64,000 nucleotides of DNA from Bacillota bacterium. GTDB lineage: Bacteria > Bacillota > Clostridia > Oscillospirales > Ruminococcaceae. This document shows positions 49,719 to 58,310 of the stretch, one piece after another. Numbering within the stretch: position 1 is the stretch's first letter; each line of letters starts with the position of its first letter. The stretch is from NCBI GenBank assembly GCA_023457355.1, contig JAEWLW010000050.1:62001-126000 (forward strand), read 5' to 3'. The notes beneath the pieces were generated by a model, which saw nothing but the letters and a program-made list of their open reading frames with translations, was not told where the DNA came from and did not search any database. The position numbers were made by a program, and so were the translations under genes.

Positions 49719-50675
49719 TCAGTTACCGGCAGCAGCTTGCGGCGCGGCGGTGGAAGCCGCATTGTCCCCGCTGTTGTCAACGGCTTCGCTCTCCTGCGCC
49801 TGAGCCAGCCCTTTTTTCCTGGGCACTTCACGCTCATAATCGGCCATGAGCGCCTCCGGGAAGGGCCAAACGCGCTTGTCATAGATATCCTGTTCGCGCA
49901 GACGCATCGCCGGACGCGTTGTAACGTCGAGTGTACCCACGGTGCTTTCGGTCACAGAAAGATCTATCACCGTTTTCGCAGCGCGAATTTTATAATCTAT
50001 ATCCGACGGGCCGCCCAGCTCTACCGCGACTCTTCCGTCATACAGCAGCCAGATATCCGCCGTGTTTGAAAGATCGGCCAGCTTAATTTTGGAAAGCCCG
50101 TTCGTTGTCAGGCAGTCCTGAATCTCCAGCAGCACCTGAAGCTTTTGCTGCTCCGCTTCCGGCAGATAGTCACCCGGGGAAAGCGCGTCGGCCGAAAACC
50201 CGACCACGCGAAAATAAGCTTCCGGGCAGGTTGGCAAATCGTTTTCAAGCACTCTGGCGTGTTCGTCCAGCAGCATATAGGCCTGTCCGGCTTCGATGGC
50301 CGCCTTGGGCTGGGTTTCGGTCACATGCAGCAGCAGCGAATTGGGCAGCACGCGCTGCAGCCGGACCTGTGCTATGTAAGGGTAGCCGGCAATCAGCTTT
50401 TCCGAGGTCGCCTTTTCGTTGATGCGAAAAAGGTTATCCCCAAGCCGGATGCCGGCGGCATCAATTAACGCGTCTTTTGCATAGCGCGTATCGCCCACAA
50501 CCTGAATCGTCTCTATTTTAAAAAATACGGTAAGCGAAAGTGATACCCCGACACAGAGCATTAAAACCAGCGCAAGCAAGTAATAAAGCGTATATTTTTT
50601 TTTGCTGCGTTTGCGCCTGCGGGCCGCACGGCCGTAAGCAGCATGTTTTACGTCCTGTCGGCTTTTTCTTCCCAC
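49719..50675 (-). CDS. divIB: Cell division protein DivIB/FtsQ
   Basis: 318 residues. Basic cytoplasmic N-terminus (HAAYGRAARRRKRSKKK), one membrane helix (~29-52), POTRA domain starting FKIETIQVVGDTRYAKDALI, then the beta domain to ~275 and a charged, Ala-rich tail. Bitopic septal protein that partners FtsL and the septal transpeptidase. Begins 6 nt after murA. Confidence 0.92.
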   Translation of the reverse strand: MGRKSRQDVKHAAYGRAARRRKRSKKKYTLYYLLALVLMLCVGVSLSLTVFFKIETIQVVGDTRYAKDALIDAAGIRLGDNLFRINEKATSEKLIAGYPYIAQVRLQRVLPNSLLLHVTETQPKAAIEAGQAYMLLDEHARVLENDLPTCPEAYFRVVGFSADALSPGDYLPEAEQQKLQVLLEIQDCLTTNGLSKIKLADLSNTADIWLLYDGRVAVELGGPSDIDYKIRAAKTVIDLSVTESTVGTLDVTTRPAMRLREQDIYDKRVWPFPEALMADYEREVPRKKGLAQAQESEAVDNSGDNAASTAAPQAAAGN

Positions 50676-50681
50676 TGCGTT

Positions 50682-51935
50682 TTAGTTCCTTTCTCTGGTT
50701 ATTTTGGCGCCCAGGGTCCGCAAGCCTTCCTCCAGGTCGGCATAGCCCCGGTCCAGGTGCCTCAGCTCGGTCAGCGCGCTCACGCCGTTGGCAGCCAGCG
50801 CCGCCACAGCCAGCGCCGCACCGCCGCGCAAATCGGTGCATTTAACCGTTGCGCTGTGCAGCGCAGGGACCCCTTCCACCACGGCCACCCGGCCCTCCGT
50901 TTCAATTCGCGCGCCCATGCGCAGCAGTTCGCCCGCATGTTTATAACGCGCTTCAAAAATATTTTCCACAATCATGCTGGTACCTTTGGAAACGCACAAT
51001 GCCGCCATAACCGGCGCCTGTGCGTCGGTTGGGAAGCCGGGAAAGGGCATGGTCTTAATCGGCCGAACCGCCATGAGCCGCTCCGGCGCTTTCAGCGTGA
51101 TGGCATCTTCAAAAAGTTTTAAGCGGCACCCCATTTCTTCCATGACCGGCAGCACGGCTGCAAGCTGTTGCGGGCAGCAGTTTTTCAGGCTGACGTTGCC
51201 CCCGGTGATGGCGGCCGCACACAGATAAGTAGCCGTTTCAATACGGTCGGGGATGACTGCGTGCTCGCCGTTGCCCAAGGCAATAACACCTTCAATGGTA
51301 ATATAATCGCCCTGCACCAGAATATTTGCCCCGCAGGCGTTTAAAAAATCAGCCAGGTCCTGAATTTCCGGTTCCCGCGCCGCGTTTTGAATAACCGTTG
51401 TGCCCTCGGCGGTGGTGGCGGCGAGAATAATATTTTCCGTGGCGCCCACACTTGGGAACGGCAGGGTAATTTTAGCCCCCTGAAGCCGTCCTTCTACCCG
51501 GCAATCGAAAAATCCATGGTCCTCTTCAATGATCGCGCCAAGTTTTTTTAAACCCTCAATGTGCATATCCACAGGGCGTGCGCCCAGCTCGCAACCGCCG
51601 GGAAAACTGACTCTCGCACAGCCGCAGCGCGCGAGAATAGCCCCCAAAAATAAAATAGAGGAGCGCATCTCACGCATCAGGTATTCCGGCGGATCGCAAT
51701 ATGCCACGTTGTTTGCATTTATAATCAGGGTTTCACCCTCGCGGGAGACCTTGCAGCCGAGCGTTTCCAGAATGGATTCCGCCGCCGCAACGTCCGAAAG
51801 GCACGGGCAATTGTGCAATACCGTCTCCTTGCAAAGCAGCGTTCCCGCTAAAATAGGTAAAACGGCATTTTTTGCCCCATGTATACCAAGTTCCCCGTTT
51901 AAGCGGCGTCCGCCCTCTATCAAAAGCCTCTCCAT
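50682..51935 (-). CDS. murA: UDP-N-acetylglucosamine 1-carboxyvinyltransferase
   Basis: 417 residues. First committed step of peptidoglycan synthesis. LNGELGIHGAKNAVLPILAG at the start (with the conserved lysine) and the active-site cysteine in FPGGCELGARPVDMHIEG (fosfomycin target). C-terminal LRGGAALAVAALAANG. Its presence inside the dcw cluster is seen in some Clostridia. Confidence 0.97.
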   Translation of the reverse strand: MERLLIEGGRRLNGELGIHGAKNAVLPILAGTLLCKETVLHNCPCLSDVAAAESILETLGCKVSREGETLIINANNVAYCDPPEYLMREMRSSILFLGAILARCGCARVSFPGGCELGARPVDMHIEGLKKLGAIIEEDHGFFDCRVEGRLQGAKITLPFPSVGATENIILAATTAEGTTVIQNAAREPEIQDLADFLNACGANILVQGDYITIEGVIALGNGEHAVIPDRIETATYLCAAAITGGNVSLKNCCPQQLAAVLPVMEEMGCRLKLFEDAITLKAPERLMAVRPIKTMPFPGFPTDAQAPVMAALCVSKGTSMIVENIFEARYKHAGELLRMGARIETEGRVAVVEGVPALHSATVKCTDLRGGAALAVAALAANGVSALTELRHLDRGYADLEEGLRTLGAKITRERN

Positions 51936-52057
51936 TGCCCCTACTCCCTTTCAAGCCCGCCTGTTGCAAACGGCGAATTGCTGTTCACAATCATCCTATG
52001 CAAAACAGCGCGCGGTGGTGAAGTGAGGGGATAATGCCTTTAAAAGGGTATCAGTTC

Positions 52058-53185
52058 CTATTCGTTGACCAGGCTTAATATCTCGCGGAGAATGCGGGTG
52101 TTGGCATCCCGGATTGCCATGCCGTAGGCGGCCTGCCCCAGCGCCGCAAGCTTTTTCTTATCGGCGGTGAGCTTTTTGAGCATGTTGACAAGGCTTTGGC
52201 CGGTCAGATCTTTTTCCTCCAGTATTTCTGCGGCGTGATGCGCCACCAGTTCCATGGCGTTGTGATACTGGTGATTCTCGGCCACGTTCGGAGAAGGAAT
52301 CAGGACAGAGGCCCGGCCCGCACACTGAAGCTCGGAGAGGGTAATCGCGCCCGCGCGGCAGATGACAAGATCGGCCGCCGCCAGACACACGGGCATATTG
52401 TCGATATATTCCCGCACGTCCAGGTGCGCATGGTCCTCCAGTGTGACCTGCTTTTTTTTAAGCATCTCCAGAAAATCCTTGTAATCATAACTGCCGGTGG
52501 CGTGAATATGGTGGATTTTGCCGCTGTTCTGGTGCCAGCGCATAACTTCGGCAATTGCCTCGTTAATCTTTCGCGCACCCAGGCTTCCGCCAAACGAAAG
52601 GATGCAGATTCTATCCTCCACACCCAGCCGCATACGAGAGAGTTCGCGGTCCGCTGAAAAAATTGCCTCGCGCACCGGGTTTCCGGTGACCTTGATTTTG
52701 GCGGGATGCTTTAGATGCAGGTGCTTTTCGGCGCCGGCCATCGCCAGCAGCAGCCTGTCCACATCCTGCGCCAGCAGCTTGGTTGTCACGCCGGGGAAGG
52801 CGTTTTGCTCGTGGGTGATGGTTTTAAGCCCCATCTGGTGCGCCTTGCGCACCACCGGCCCGCTGACGTAGCCGCCGGTTCCCATAACGATATCAGGTTC
52901 AAAATCTCGGATGATTTTCGCTGCGCGGGGGCCGCTTCTGGCCAGCAGGTAGAGCGCCCTGACGTTGCGGCGTATATTCTCGCCGGAAAGCTTGCGCTGG
53001 ATGCCTGCAATCTCAATCGGCGCGAAGGGATAGCCCGCCTTGGGGATGAGTTTGGCTTCCATCCCGCCGGGGTTTCCGGCAAAGAGCACCTCGGTGCCGG
53101 GGTAGCGGCTGCACAGCGAATCGGCGACTGAAAGCGCGGGGTTAATATGTCCTGCGGTGCCGCCGCAGGCGAATAATATTTTCAT
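52058..53185 (-). CDS. murG: UDP-GlcNAc:undecaprenyl-pyrophosphoryl-MurNAc-pentapeptide transferase
   Basis: 375 residues, GT28 family. GGTAGHINPALSVADSL at the N-terminus, FGGSLGARKINEAI in the middle, and AADLVICRAGAITLSEL with SPNVAENHQYHNAMELV in the UDP-GlcNAc-binding half. Peripheral on the inner face of the membrane; makes lipid II. ATG 53185 with GGAG 7 nt upstream; the frame to 53215 is not needed. Confidence 0.97.
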   Translation of the reverse strand: MKILFACGGTAGHINPALSVADSLCSRYPGTEVLFAGNPGGMEAKLIPKAGYPFAPIEIAGIQRKLSGENIRRNVRALYLLARSGPRAAKIIRDFEPDIVMGTGGYVSGPVVRKAHQMGLKTITHEQNAFPGVTTKLLAQDVDRLLLAMAGAEKHLHLKHPAKIKVTGNPVREAIFSADRELSRMRLGVEDRICILSFGGSLGARKINEAIAEVMRWHQNSGKIHHIHATGSYDYKDFLEMLKKKQVTLEDHAHLDVREYIDNMPVCLAAADLVICRAGAITLSELQCAGRASVLIPSPNVAENHQYHNAMELVAHHAAEILEEKDLTGQSLVNMLKKLTADKKKLAALGQAAYGMAIRDANTRILREILSLVNE

Positions 53186-53254
53186 GGCATGCTCCGTTTC
53201 CGCCACCCGGCGCAATCCGGGTGGCCATCGTGATGTCAGGTTATTGCCATAGGT

Positions 53255-54409
53255 TTAAACTTTTTGAATGGCGGCCGTACGCGAAATGGAAAGAATGATG
53301 CCCATCTCACCCAGCAGCATTAAAAGGCTCGTGCCGCCGTAGGAGAAAAACGGGAGACTGATGCCGGTGTTTGGCACCGAGTTGGTGACGACCGCAATAT
53401 TCAAAAGCGTCTGGATGCCCACCTGTGCGGTCAGGCCCGCCGCAACCAGCGCGCCGAACCGGTCGGGGCAGCGCGATGCGATGACGAAGCCGCGCCAAAC
53501 TAAAAGTGCGAACAGGCAGATAATCAGTGTTGCGCCGACAAAGCCCAGCTCTTCGCAGATAATTGCAAATATAAAATCGTTGTACGGTTCGGGCAAATAA
53601 AGGTATTTCTGGCGGGAGGCCCCAATGCCGGTGCCCATTAAACCGCCGGAAGCAATGGCATACAGGGACTGCACTGTCTGAAACCCCTTATCCTTCGGGT
53701 CTGAAAACGGGTCGAGCCAGACGGTGATGCGGTCGCCCGCGTAATGCGCCAGCGAAGTCAGCAGATCGGGGTTGAAGATAACCGCCGCGATGCCAACAGT
53801 CGCCACAATAGCGCCCGCTACAAACCAGCGCGCATCGGTTCCGCCGATGAACATCATCACAACGCCCAGCGACAGGATGAGCACCGTTCCCGAAAGGTGC
53901 GGCTCTTTTAACATGAGAAACGCAACCGGCGCAAGCGCCATCACAAACGGCAGAATGCCGTACCGCACGGTTTTCATGCGCTGGAAATTTACGCATATCA
54001 GCGACGCGAAAAGAAGGACAATCGCAAACTTGGCGATTTCAGAAGGCTGAAAGTTGAACGGCCCGATGAAAATCCATCGCCGCGCGTTATTCAGCGGCGG
54101 CATAAACAGCGCAATCACCAGCAATATCAGCGTGATGCCGTATAACGGCAGCGACAGCGGCTTAAAGATGCGGTAATCGACATACGACGCCATAACCATG
54201 GCGATGATGCCCATCAGCGCAAAGGGCAGCTGGCGCGATATATAAAAAAGAGAATTGTTTTTCAGATAAAAGGCGTTAGCATAACTGGCTGAGAACATCA
54301 TAATCAGCCCCAGGGATACCAGCACCAGCACAATGACCAAAAAGGTGGTGTCCATCGGCCCATAAATTACTTTAGTTCGTTTTGGTGTCGGCGAAGAATT
54401 GTCTGCCAT
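53255..54409 (-). CDS. ftsW: SEDS-family glycosyltransferase FtsW (or SpoVE)
   Basis: 384 residues, ten membrane segments. LEGYNDFIFAIICEELG-like loop (here PEPYNDFIFAIICEELGFVG) and NTGISLPFFSYGGTSLL are SEDS signatures. It polymerises lipid II at the septum with a class B PBP. Between mraY and murG, as ftsW or spoVE in spore formers; these cannot be told apart from sequence alone. Confidence 0.93.
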   Translation of the reverse strand: MADNSSPTPKRTKVIYGPMDTTFLVIVLVLVSLGLIMMFSASYANAFYLKNNSLFYISRQLPFALMGIIAMVMASYVDYRIFKPLSLPLYGITLILLVIALFMPPLNNARRWIFIGPFNFQPSEIAKFAIVLLFASLICVNFQRMKTVRYGILPFVMALAPVAFLMLKEPHLSGTVLILSLGVVMMFIGGTDARWFVAGAIVATVGIAAVIFNPDLLTSLAHYAGDRITVWLDPFSDPKDKGFQTVQSLYAIASGGLMGTGIGASRQKYLYLPEPYNDFIFAIICEELGFVGATLIICLFALLVWRGFVIASRCPDRFGALVAAGLTAQVGIQTLLNIAVVTNSVPNTGISLPFFSYGGTSLLMLLGEMGIILSISRTAAIQKV

Positions 54410-54441
54410 CGGTCCACCCCCTGTTAATAATTATTTCAGGA

Positions 54442-55449
54442 TTAAATATTTTTTGCCGCAAAAAAGGCAAATAATGCGCCGCAAAGCGTAATAAATGAAA
54501 ATGCGAAAACAATCTGTACCTCGCTGTAGCCCGACATCTCAAAGTGGTGATGAATCGGGCTCATTTTAAAGATGCGCTTGCCGGTTGTTTTAAAGCTGAT
54601 AACCTGTAACACAACCGACATTGACTCGCAGATATAAATGATACCGGTAAAGGCCAATATCAGCGGCAGCCCGACCCCAAAGGCCATCGCCACAACGCAG
54701 CCGCCTAAAAACATCGAGCCGGTGTCCCCCATAAAAACCTTGGCCGGATAAAAATTGTAGATTAAAAAACCGATGCACCCGCCCGCCACTGCCGCCGCCA
54801 GCAGGCTGATCTGGAAAAAGCCAAGCACCGCAGCGACCATTAAAAATCCGATAGCCGCCATAAAGGTCACGGAGGCGGCAAGACCGTCCAGCCCGTCGGT
54901 GAGGTTGACCGAATTGACGATGTAAACAATGCCCACAGCACAAAGCGGATAATACGCCATGCCGAGATTCCATTGGCCAAAGAAGGGGATAATGAGGGTT
55001 GTTGAGCTGTCGCCCGCAGCGACAAGGCTCCAGAGGTACAGCCCCGCCACCACAAACTGCACAACCAGCTTCTGGCGGGCTGTCAGCCCCAGATTTTGCT
55101 TCTTGGCCACTTTGACATAGTCATCCGCAAAGCCGATAAGCGAAAAACCCAACGCCATCAGCAGCCCGGAAATCAGGCGGGTGTTCAGGATACGGTGGTA
55201 GCCCTGCGCCAAATCGGGATGGTTTAAAACCGCCGCCGAAAAAGCGGCCGAAACAGCGCACAGCACACCGGCAATGAACATCAGGCCGCCCATAGTGGGG
55301 GTTCCCTGCTTGTTTTTATGCCAGTTGGGACCGATGTCCAGAATTGTCTGGCCGTATTTGAGCCTTCTCAAATAGGGAATGATCCACAGTCCTAAAATTG
55401 CGGTAATGCCAAGAGACAGTGCCGCCGATAAAAACAAATAGCTGTTCAC
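54442..55449 (-). CDS. mraY: Phospho-N-acetylmuramoyl-pentapeptide transferase
   Basis: 335 residues, ten membrane helices. FADDYVKVAKKQNLGLTARQK, NLTDGLDGLAA and PIHHHFEMSGYSE are the three catalytic MraY motifs. Transfers the muropeptide to undecaprenyl phosphate (lipid I). The start is GTG 55449, overlapping the murF stop as GTGA. Confidence 0.97.
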   Translation of the reverse strand: MNSYLFLSAALSLGITAILGLWIIPYLRRLKYGQTILDIGPNWHKNKQGTPTMGGLMFIAGVLCAVSAAFSAAVLNHPDLAQGYHRILNTRLISGLLMALGFSLIGFADDYVKVAKKQNLGLTARQKLVVQFVVAGLYLWSLVAAGDSSTTLIIPFFGQWNLGMAYYPLCAVGIVYIVNSVNLTDGLDGLAASVTFMAAIGFLMVAAVLGFFQISLLAAAVAGGCIGFLIYNFYPAKVFMGDTGSMFLGGCVVAMAFGVGLPLILAFTGIIYICESMSVVLQVISFKTTGKRIFKMSPIHHHFEMSGYSEVQIVFAFSFITLCGALFAFFAAKNI

Positions 55450-56816
55450 GCGTTTTCTCCTTTGCCATAAAGCTGTTGGATAACGTCCTCAAGGCGCATG
55501 CCCCGGCTTGCCTTAAACCAGATGACATCGCCGGGGCGCACCGCTTTAATCAGCTCCTGCGCCAGCCGCTCTTTGCTATCATAGTGGCAGCAGCGCTCCA
55601 TCCCGGCCCGATCCGCGCCGTTGATAATATGTTCGGAGAGCGGGCCGCAGGCCAACAGCAGGTTGATCTCCTGCCGGGCGATAAACGCACCGCAGTCACG
55701 GTGCATGGCCGGGGCATTTTCCCCCAGCTCCAGCATGTCGGAAACCACCAGTATCCGCCTGCCGCTGCACGGAAAATTCGACAGCGCCAGCACAGCGGCT
55801 TTCAGCGAATCGGGCGAACAGTTATAGCAGTCCTCCACCACCACCATGCCTTTGAAAGGCACAACGTTCTGGCGCATGCCCACCGGCAGATAGTTGGCCA
55901 GCGCGGCGGCAGCCTGTTCCGGCACAATGCCCATCACACAGCCGACGCCAAAGGCGGCCAGCGCATCAAGCACGTTATGCTGCCCGACCACCGGAATCAC
56001 AACGCCGTGCTCCCCCCACGGGGAAGTGATGACAAAGCGGGTCGATTCGCCCGCCTGAACAATCTCAGAAGCGCGGATGTCGCACGCGGGGTTCGTAATG
56101 CCGTAGCGGTAGATTTTCAACCGCGGCGCCTGCACCGTGTTGAGATATTCGTTGTCGCCGCACAAAAACAGCGGCGCGCCGTCCGGCAGGCCTTCCAGCA
56201 GCTCCAATTTCGCCTTCAAAATATTTTCGCGGCTGCCAAGCTGCTCAATATGTGAAACGCCGATGGCCGTAATAACGCCGACCGAGGGTCTTATTTCGGT
56301 GGTCAAATCGCGTATCTCGCCAAAGCCGCTCATCCCCATCTCTATCACGGCGGCCTCATGGGCGGGTTCCAGTGCAAACAGGGTATTGGGCACGCCAATT
56401 TCGTTGTTCTGGTTGCCCGCGTTTTTATGCGTACGGTATTTTGTGCTGAGCACCGCATGGATGAATTCCTTGGTGGTGGTTTTGCCCACGCTGCCCGTCA
56501 CGCCGACAAACGGTATATCGAACAGCCGGCGATGCAGCCCGCCGATTTTAATAAGCGCCCGCTTCGTATCGGAGACAACGATGGCCCTGTTCGGGTCAAC
56601 CCCCTCAAAAAGCGTACCGACTACGACGGCTTCGGCGCCGTTTTGCAGGGCCGAGGCCGCAAAGCGGTTGCCGTCCTGGTTTTCACCGCAAATGGCGACA
56701 AATAGTGTGCCCGCTTTTGCCTTGCGGGAATCGGTCACAACCTCGCAAATATCTGTGTCATAGGGAATCTCTGCGCCCAACGCGCGGGCAATCTGAGATA
56801 GCTTTAGCTTTTGCAC
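55446..56816 (-). CDS. murF: UDP-MurNAc-tripeptide:D-Ala-D-Ala ligase
   Basis: 456 residues. Mur ligase with ATP loop GSVGKTTTKEFIHAVL, KNAGNQNNEIGVPNTLF (MurF-specific), and VVEDCYNCSPDSLKAAV near residue 315. Start GTG 56816 with GGAGG 10 nt upstream, 2 nt after the murE stop. Confidence 0.96.
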   Translation of the reverse strand: MQKLKLSQIARALGAEIPYDTDICEVVTDSRKAKAGTLFVAICGENQDGNRFAASALQNGAEAVVVGTLFEGVDPNRAIVVSDTKRALIKIGGLHRRLFDIPFVGVTGSVGKTTTKEFIHAVLSTKYRTHKNAGNQNNEIGVPNTLFALEPAHEAAVIEMGMSGFGEIRDLTTEIRPSVGVITAIGVSHIEQLGSRENILKAKLELLEGLPDGAPLFLCGDNEYLNTVQAPRLKIYRYGITNPACDIRASEIVQAGESTRFVITSPWGEHGVVIPVVGQHNVLDALAAFGVGCVMGIVPEQAAAALANYLPVGMRQNVVPFKGMVVVEDCYNCSPDSLKAAVLALSNFPCSGRRILVVSDMLELGENAPAMHRDCGAFIARQEINLLLACGPLSEHIINGADRAGMERCCHYDSKERLAQELIKAVRPGDVIWFKASRGMRLEDVIQQLYGKGENA

Positions 56817-56818
56817 CG

Positions 56819-58267
56819 CTATTTTTCCTCCGTTTGTTTTTCCAGCAGCTCCGCAACAACTTCACGTTCGTCAAAGTGGATTGTCCCGTGCGCCAAAACC
56901 TGATAATCTTCATGTCCTTTGCCCGCCAGCAGCAGTGTATCGCCCGCCCCGCAGTTTTCAAGCGCCCATTTAATGGCCTGATAACGATCCGGGATAATGA
57001 TATGCGGCACATCGTGCTCAAGCAGGCCGGGTTTTGCGTCTTCAATAATCTGTAAAGGGTCTTCGTTTCTGGGGTTATCGGAGGTCAGCACCACAAAATC
57101 GGCCAGGCGCGCGGCAGCCTCCGTCATCAGCTTGCGTTTTTTACGGTCTCGGTTGCCTGCGCAGCCGAACAGGATCATAATTTTGTGATCGGTCACCGCC
57201 CGGATCGCCATCAGAATCTTTTCAATCGCATCCGGCGAATGGGCGTAGTCGCGTATGACGGTGTAGGGCGTTTGGGTGTCCAGCACCTCAAACCGGCCCG
57301 GCACCCCACGGCTTAAGCTTAAGAGCGACACCGTCTTCTGCAAATCCAGCCCCAGCGCCAGAGAAGCCGCTATGGCCGCCATCGCGTTGGAAACGGAAAA
57401 TTCCCCCGGCACCGGAAATTTTACCCGGGCGATCAAGCCGCTGCCCACAAAGGCGAAGGACGTGCCGTCCGCGCGCATGGCGATATTTTTGGCGGTGTAA
57501 TCCGCGGAATCCAGCTGCGTTGAAAAGCTTTTGGTTTCGCAGTCGATTTCACCTAAAAGCCGCTTGCCGTAGGGGTCGTCGATGTTGACCGCCGCCTTAT
57601 CGCACAGCGCAAACAGCCGCTTTTTTGCCTGATAATAAGCCTCCATGGTTTTGTGATAATCCAGATGGTCCTGCGTCAGGTTGGTAAAAACCCCCACTGC
57701 AAAACGGCAGGCCGCAACACGCTTTTGGTCCAGCCCGTGGGAGGAAACCTCCATAACGGCATATTCGCAGCCGGCCTGCACCATCTGGTCAAGCAGCGAA
57801 TAAAAGGTCAGCGGCTCGGGCGTCGTGTATTTTGCGGGGAAATGCATGCCACCCACATCGGTTTCAATAGTGCCGATCAGACCCGTCTTATGCCCGAATC
57901 CCTCCAGCACATCGCGTATCAGATGCGTCACCGTCGTTTTGCCGTTGGTGCCGGTGACACCCACCAGTTTAATTTTGCGCTGCGGGTTGCCAAACAGATT
58001 GGCACAGCACAGGGCGTAGGCCTCGTGGGTATCCGACATTATAATCTGCTGTGCGCCCAACCCCAGGTCGCGCTCCGCCACCACCAGGGCGGCGCCCAGA
58101 TCGAGCGCCTTTTGCGCGTGATCATGCCCGTCGTGGGAAAAACCGTTCAGGCAGAAAAACACCGCGCCCGTCACCACCTGCCGTGTGTCGGCACAGATGT
58201 GCCCGACGTCGATATCGGGCAGCGGTGTATTGGTTTTCACATCATTGAACAATTGAGAAAGCTTCAT
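56819..58267 (-). CDS. murE: UDP-MurNAc-tripeptide synthetase, meso-diaminopimelate type
   Basis: 482 residues. ATP loop GTNGKTTVTHLI, carbamylated lysine region EVSSHGLDQKRV, and the specificity motif DNPR (TSDNPRNEDP, near residue 400), which marks enzymes adding meso-diaminopimelate rather than lysine. ATG 58267 follows AAGGAG; the open frame to 58327 would overlap spoVD and is rejected. Confidence 0.96.
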   Translation of the reverse strand: MKLSQLFNDVKTNTPLPDIDVGHICADTRQVVTGAVFFCLNGFSHDGHDHAQKALDLGAALVVAERDLGLGAQQIIMSDTHEAYALCCANLFGNPQRKIKLVGVTGTNGKTTVTHLIRDVLEGFGHKTGLIGTIETDVGGMHFPAKYTTPEPLTFYSLLDQMVQAGCEYAVMEVSSHGLDQKRVAACRFAVGVFTNLTQDHLDYHKTMEAYYQAKKRLFALCDKAAVNIDDPYGKRLLGEIDCETKSFSTQLDSADYTAKNIAMRADGTSFAFVGSGLIARVKFPVPGEFSVSNAMAAIAASLALGLDLQKTVSLLSLSRGVPGRFEVLDTQTPYTVIRDYAHSPDAIEKILMAIRAVTDHKIMILFGCAGNRDRKKRKLMTEAAARLADFVVLTSDNPRNEDPLQIIEDAKPGLLEHDVPHIIIPDRYQAIKWALENCGAGDTLLLAGKGHEDYQVLAHGTIHFDEREVVAELLEKQTEEK

Positions 58268-58310
58268 CGCGCATCTCTCCTTTCGAAAGCTGCCTGCGGG
58301 AATATTGTCT